From Synergistaceae bacterium (lineage in GTDB: Bacteria > Synergistota > Synergistia > Synergistales > Thermovirgaceae): a stretch of 21,768 bases of DNA. This document shows, in pieces, positions 21,299 to 21,768 of this stretch. The first letter of the stretch is position 1; each line of letters begins with the position of its first letter. Below the pieces are notes generated by a model. The model was given only the letters and a program-made list of their open reading frames with translations. It did no database searches and had not been told where the DNA came from. Where the stretch lies: positions 1 to 21,768 of the forward strand of contig DMCT01000109.1 of the NCBI GenBank assembly GCA_003446665.1. Direction: 5' to 3'. A program made the position numbers and the translations under genes.

Positions 21299-21768
21299 GA
21301 AGATCCTCCATCCATGCTCCTTACTATCTTCTTGAAATGTTCTCCTCTTGCCTTGTAATTTTCATACATATCCCAGCTGGTGCAGGCCGGCGACAAGATG
21401 ACCGTCGTCCCCGGCGAAGCTCTTTTTGTTGCGCTTTCGACAGCTTCTTCCATGGTATCGACCTTGCAAAATGATTCGTATCCAGCCTTTTGCAAAGCGT
21501 TTGCTATGCGGTCCTTTTCCTCCCCTAGCAGTATCGAGGCTAAGGTGTACCTTGCAACCGCTTCGGCCAGCGGACCGTATTCCTCACCTTTGCCTTTTCC
21601 TCCAAGGATCACCACAAGCGGTCCCTTGATTGAAGACAGGGCAGTTACTGTCGCAGCCACGTTGGTTCCTTTTGAATCGTCCACGTAGGTTATGCCGCCG
21701 ATTTCAGCTACCTTTTCGCATCTGTGTGGCAGCGGGACGAAAGTTTTTAGTGATTTGGCGATTTGCAT
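21295..21768 (-). CDS. murD: UDP-N-acetylmuramoylalanine--D-glutamate ligase MurD (partial, N-terminus off right edge)
   Basis: Last 157-158 residues of MurD, covering the C-terminal ligase domain. MurD adds D-glutamate to UDP-MurNAc-L-Ala. Recognisable: FVPLPHRCEKV, TYVDDSKGTNVAATVTAL (the conserved VDDSKATN), VVILGGKGKGEEY, and VILSPACTSWDMYENYKARGEHFKKIV (usually LSPACASFD-F-NYEQRG--F). The ATG at the very edge is probably an internal Met, since the central ATPase domain is missing and the frame remains open to the end of the window. It overlaps ftsW by 4 nt. Murein genes preceding it (murE, murF, mraY) would be expected beyond the right edge. Confidence 0.95.
   Translation of the reverse strand: MQIAKSLKTFVPLPHRCEKVAEIGGITYVDDSKGTNVAATVTALSSIKGPLVVILGGKGKGEEYGPLAEAVARYTLASILLGEEKDRIANALQKAGYESFCKVDTMEEAVESATKRASPGTTVILSPACTSWDMYENYKARGEHFKKIVRSMDGGSS

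Overview
The window is an ordinary-composition bacterial chromosome segment in which every supported gene lies on the minus strand. In transcription order (high to low coordinates) the genes are murD (cut by the right edge), ftsW, murG, murC, murB, ftsQ/divIB, ftsA, ftsZ, a radical-SAM gene, a SPOR-domain gene, moeA, a moeA-PBP fusion, moaA, moaC, a mogA-like gene, rapZ, yvcK, whiA, a glycogen-debranching-enzyme-like gene and gap (cut by the left edge). Junctions are very tight: ten of nineteen overlap by 1 to 26 nt, and the largest gaps are 69, 66 and 49 nt. No stretch over 300 nt lacks a gene. I saw no RNA gene, IS element, CRISPR array, clear promoter or strong terminator.

Likely host: a Gram-negative-type anaerobe, most plausibly Synergistota. 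This is inference. WhiA, YvcK and RapZ together point to Bacillota, Actinomycetota, Thermotogota or Synergistota. The division/cell-wall (dcw) cluster with a short FtsQ, and the MoeA-PBP fusion beside moaA/moaC, fit that group. No rRNA is present to test it.

Layout. (1) 11144-21768: the second half of a dcw cluster, covering late muropeptide synthesis (MurD, MurC, MurB, MurG), the FtsW polymerase and the FtsQ-FtsA-FtsZ divisome core. It runs on into an uncharacterised radical-SAM protein and a membrane-anchored SPOR (septal peptidoglycan-binding) protein. (2) 5641-11114: a molybdenum/tungsten cofactor cassette with two different MoeA proteins, MoaA, MoaC and a MogA/MoaB-type protein carrying an unrecognised N-terminal region of about 110 residues. 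(3) 2714-5654: the conserved rapZ-yvcK-whiA regulatory trio, which links amino-sugar and carbon status to envelope growth and division. YvcK here carries an N-terminal membrane anchor. (4) 1-2684: carbon metabolism, namely a GH133-like debranching-enzyme homologue and a phosphorylating GAPDH.

The most interesting observation is the debranching-enzyme homologue. Its fold motifs are well kept, but both positions that I align with the catalytic carboxylates of GH133 are amides (Asp to Asn in the WMD motif, Glu to Gln in the SEIFDG motif), and the glucose-binding loop is rewritten. It looks like a pseudoenzyme, possibly a glycan-binding sensor, in the same operon as carbon/cell-wall regulators. 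The GAPDH next to it has Ser-Arg where NAD-specific enzymes have Asp-Leu, suggesting NADP(H) use. Family-motif comparisons are from memory and need an alignment.
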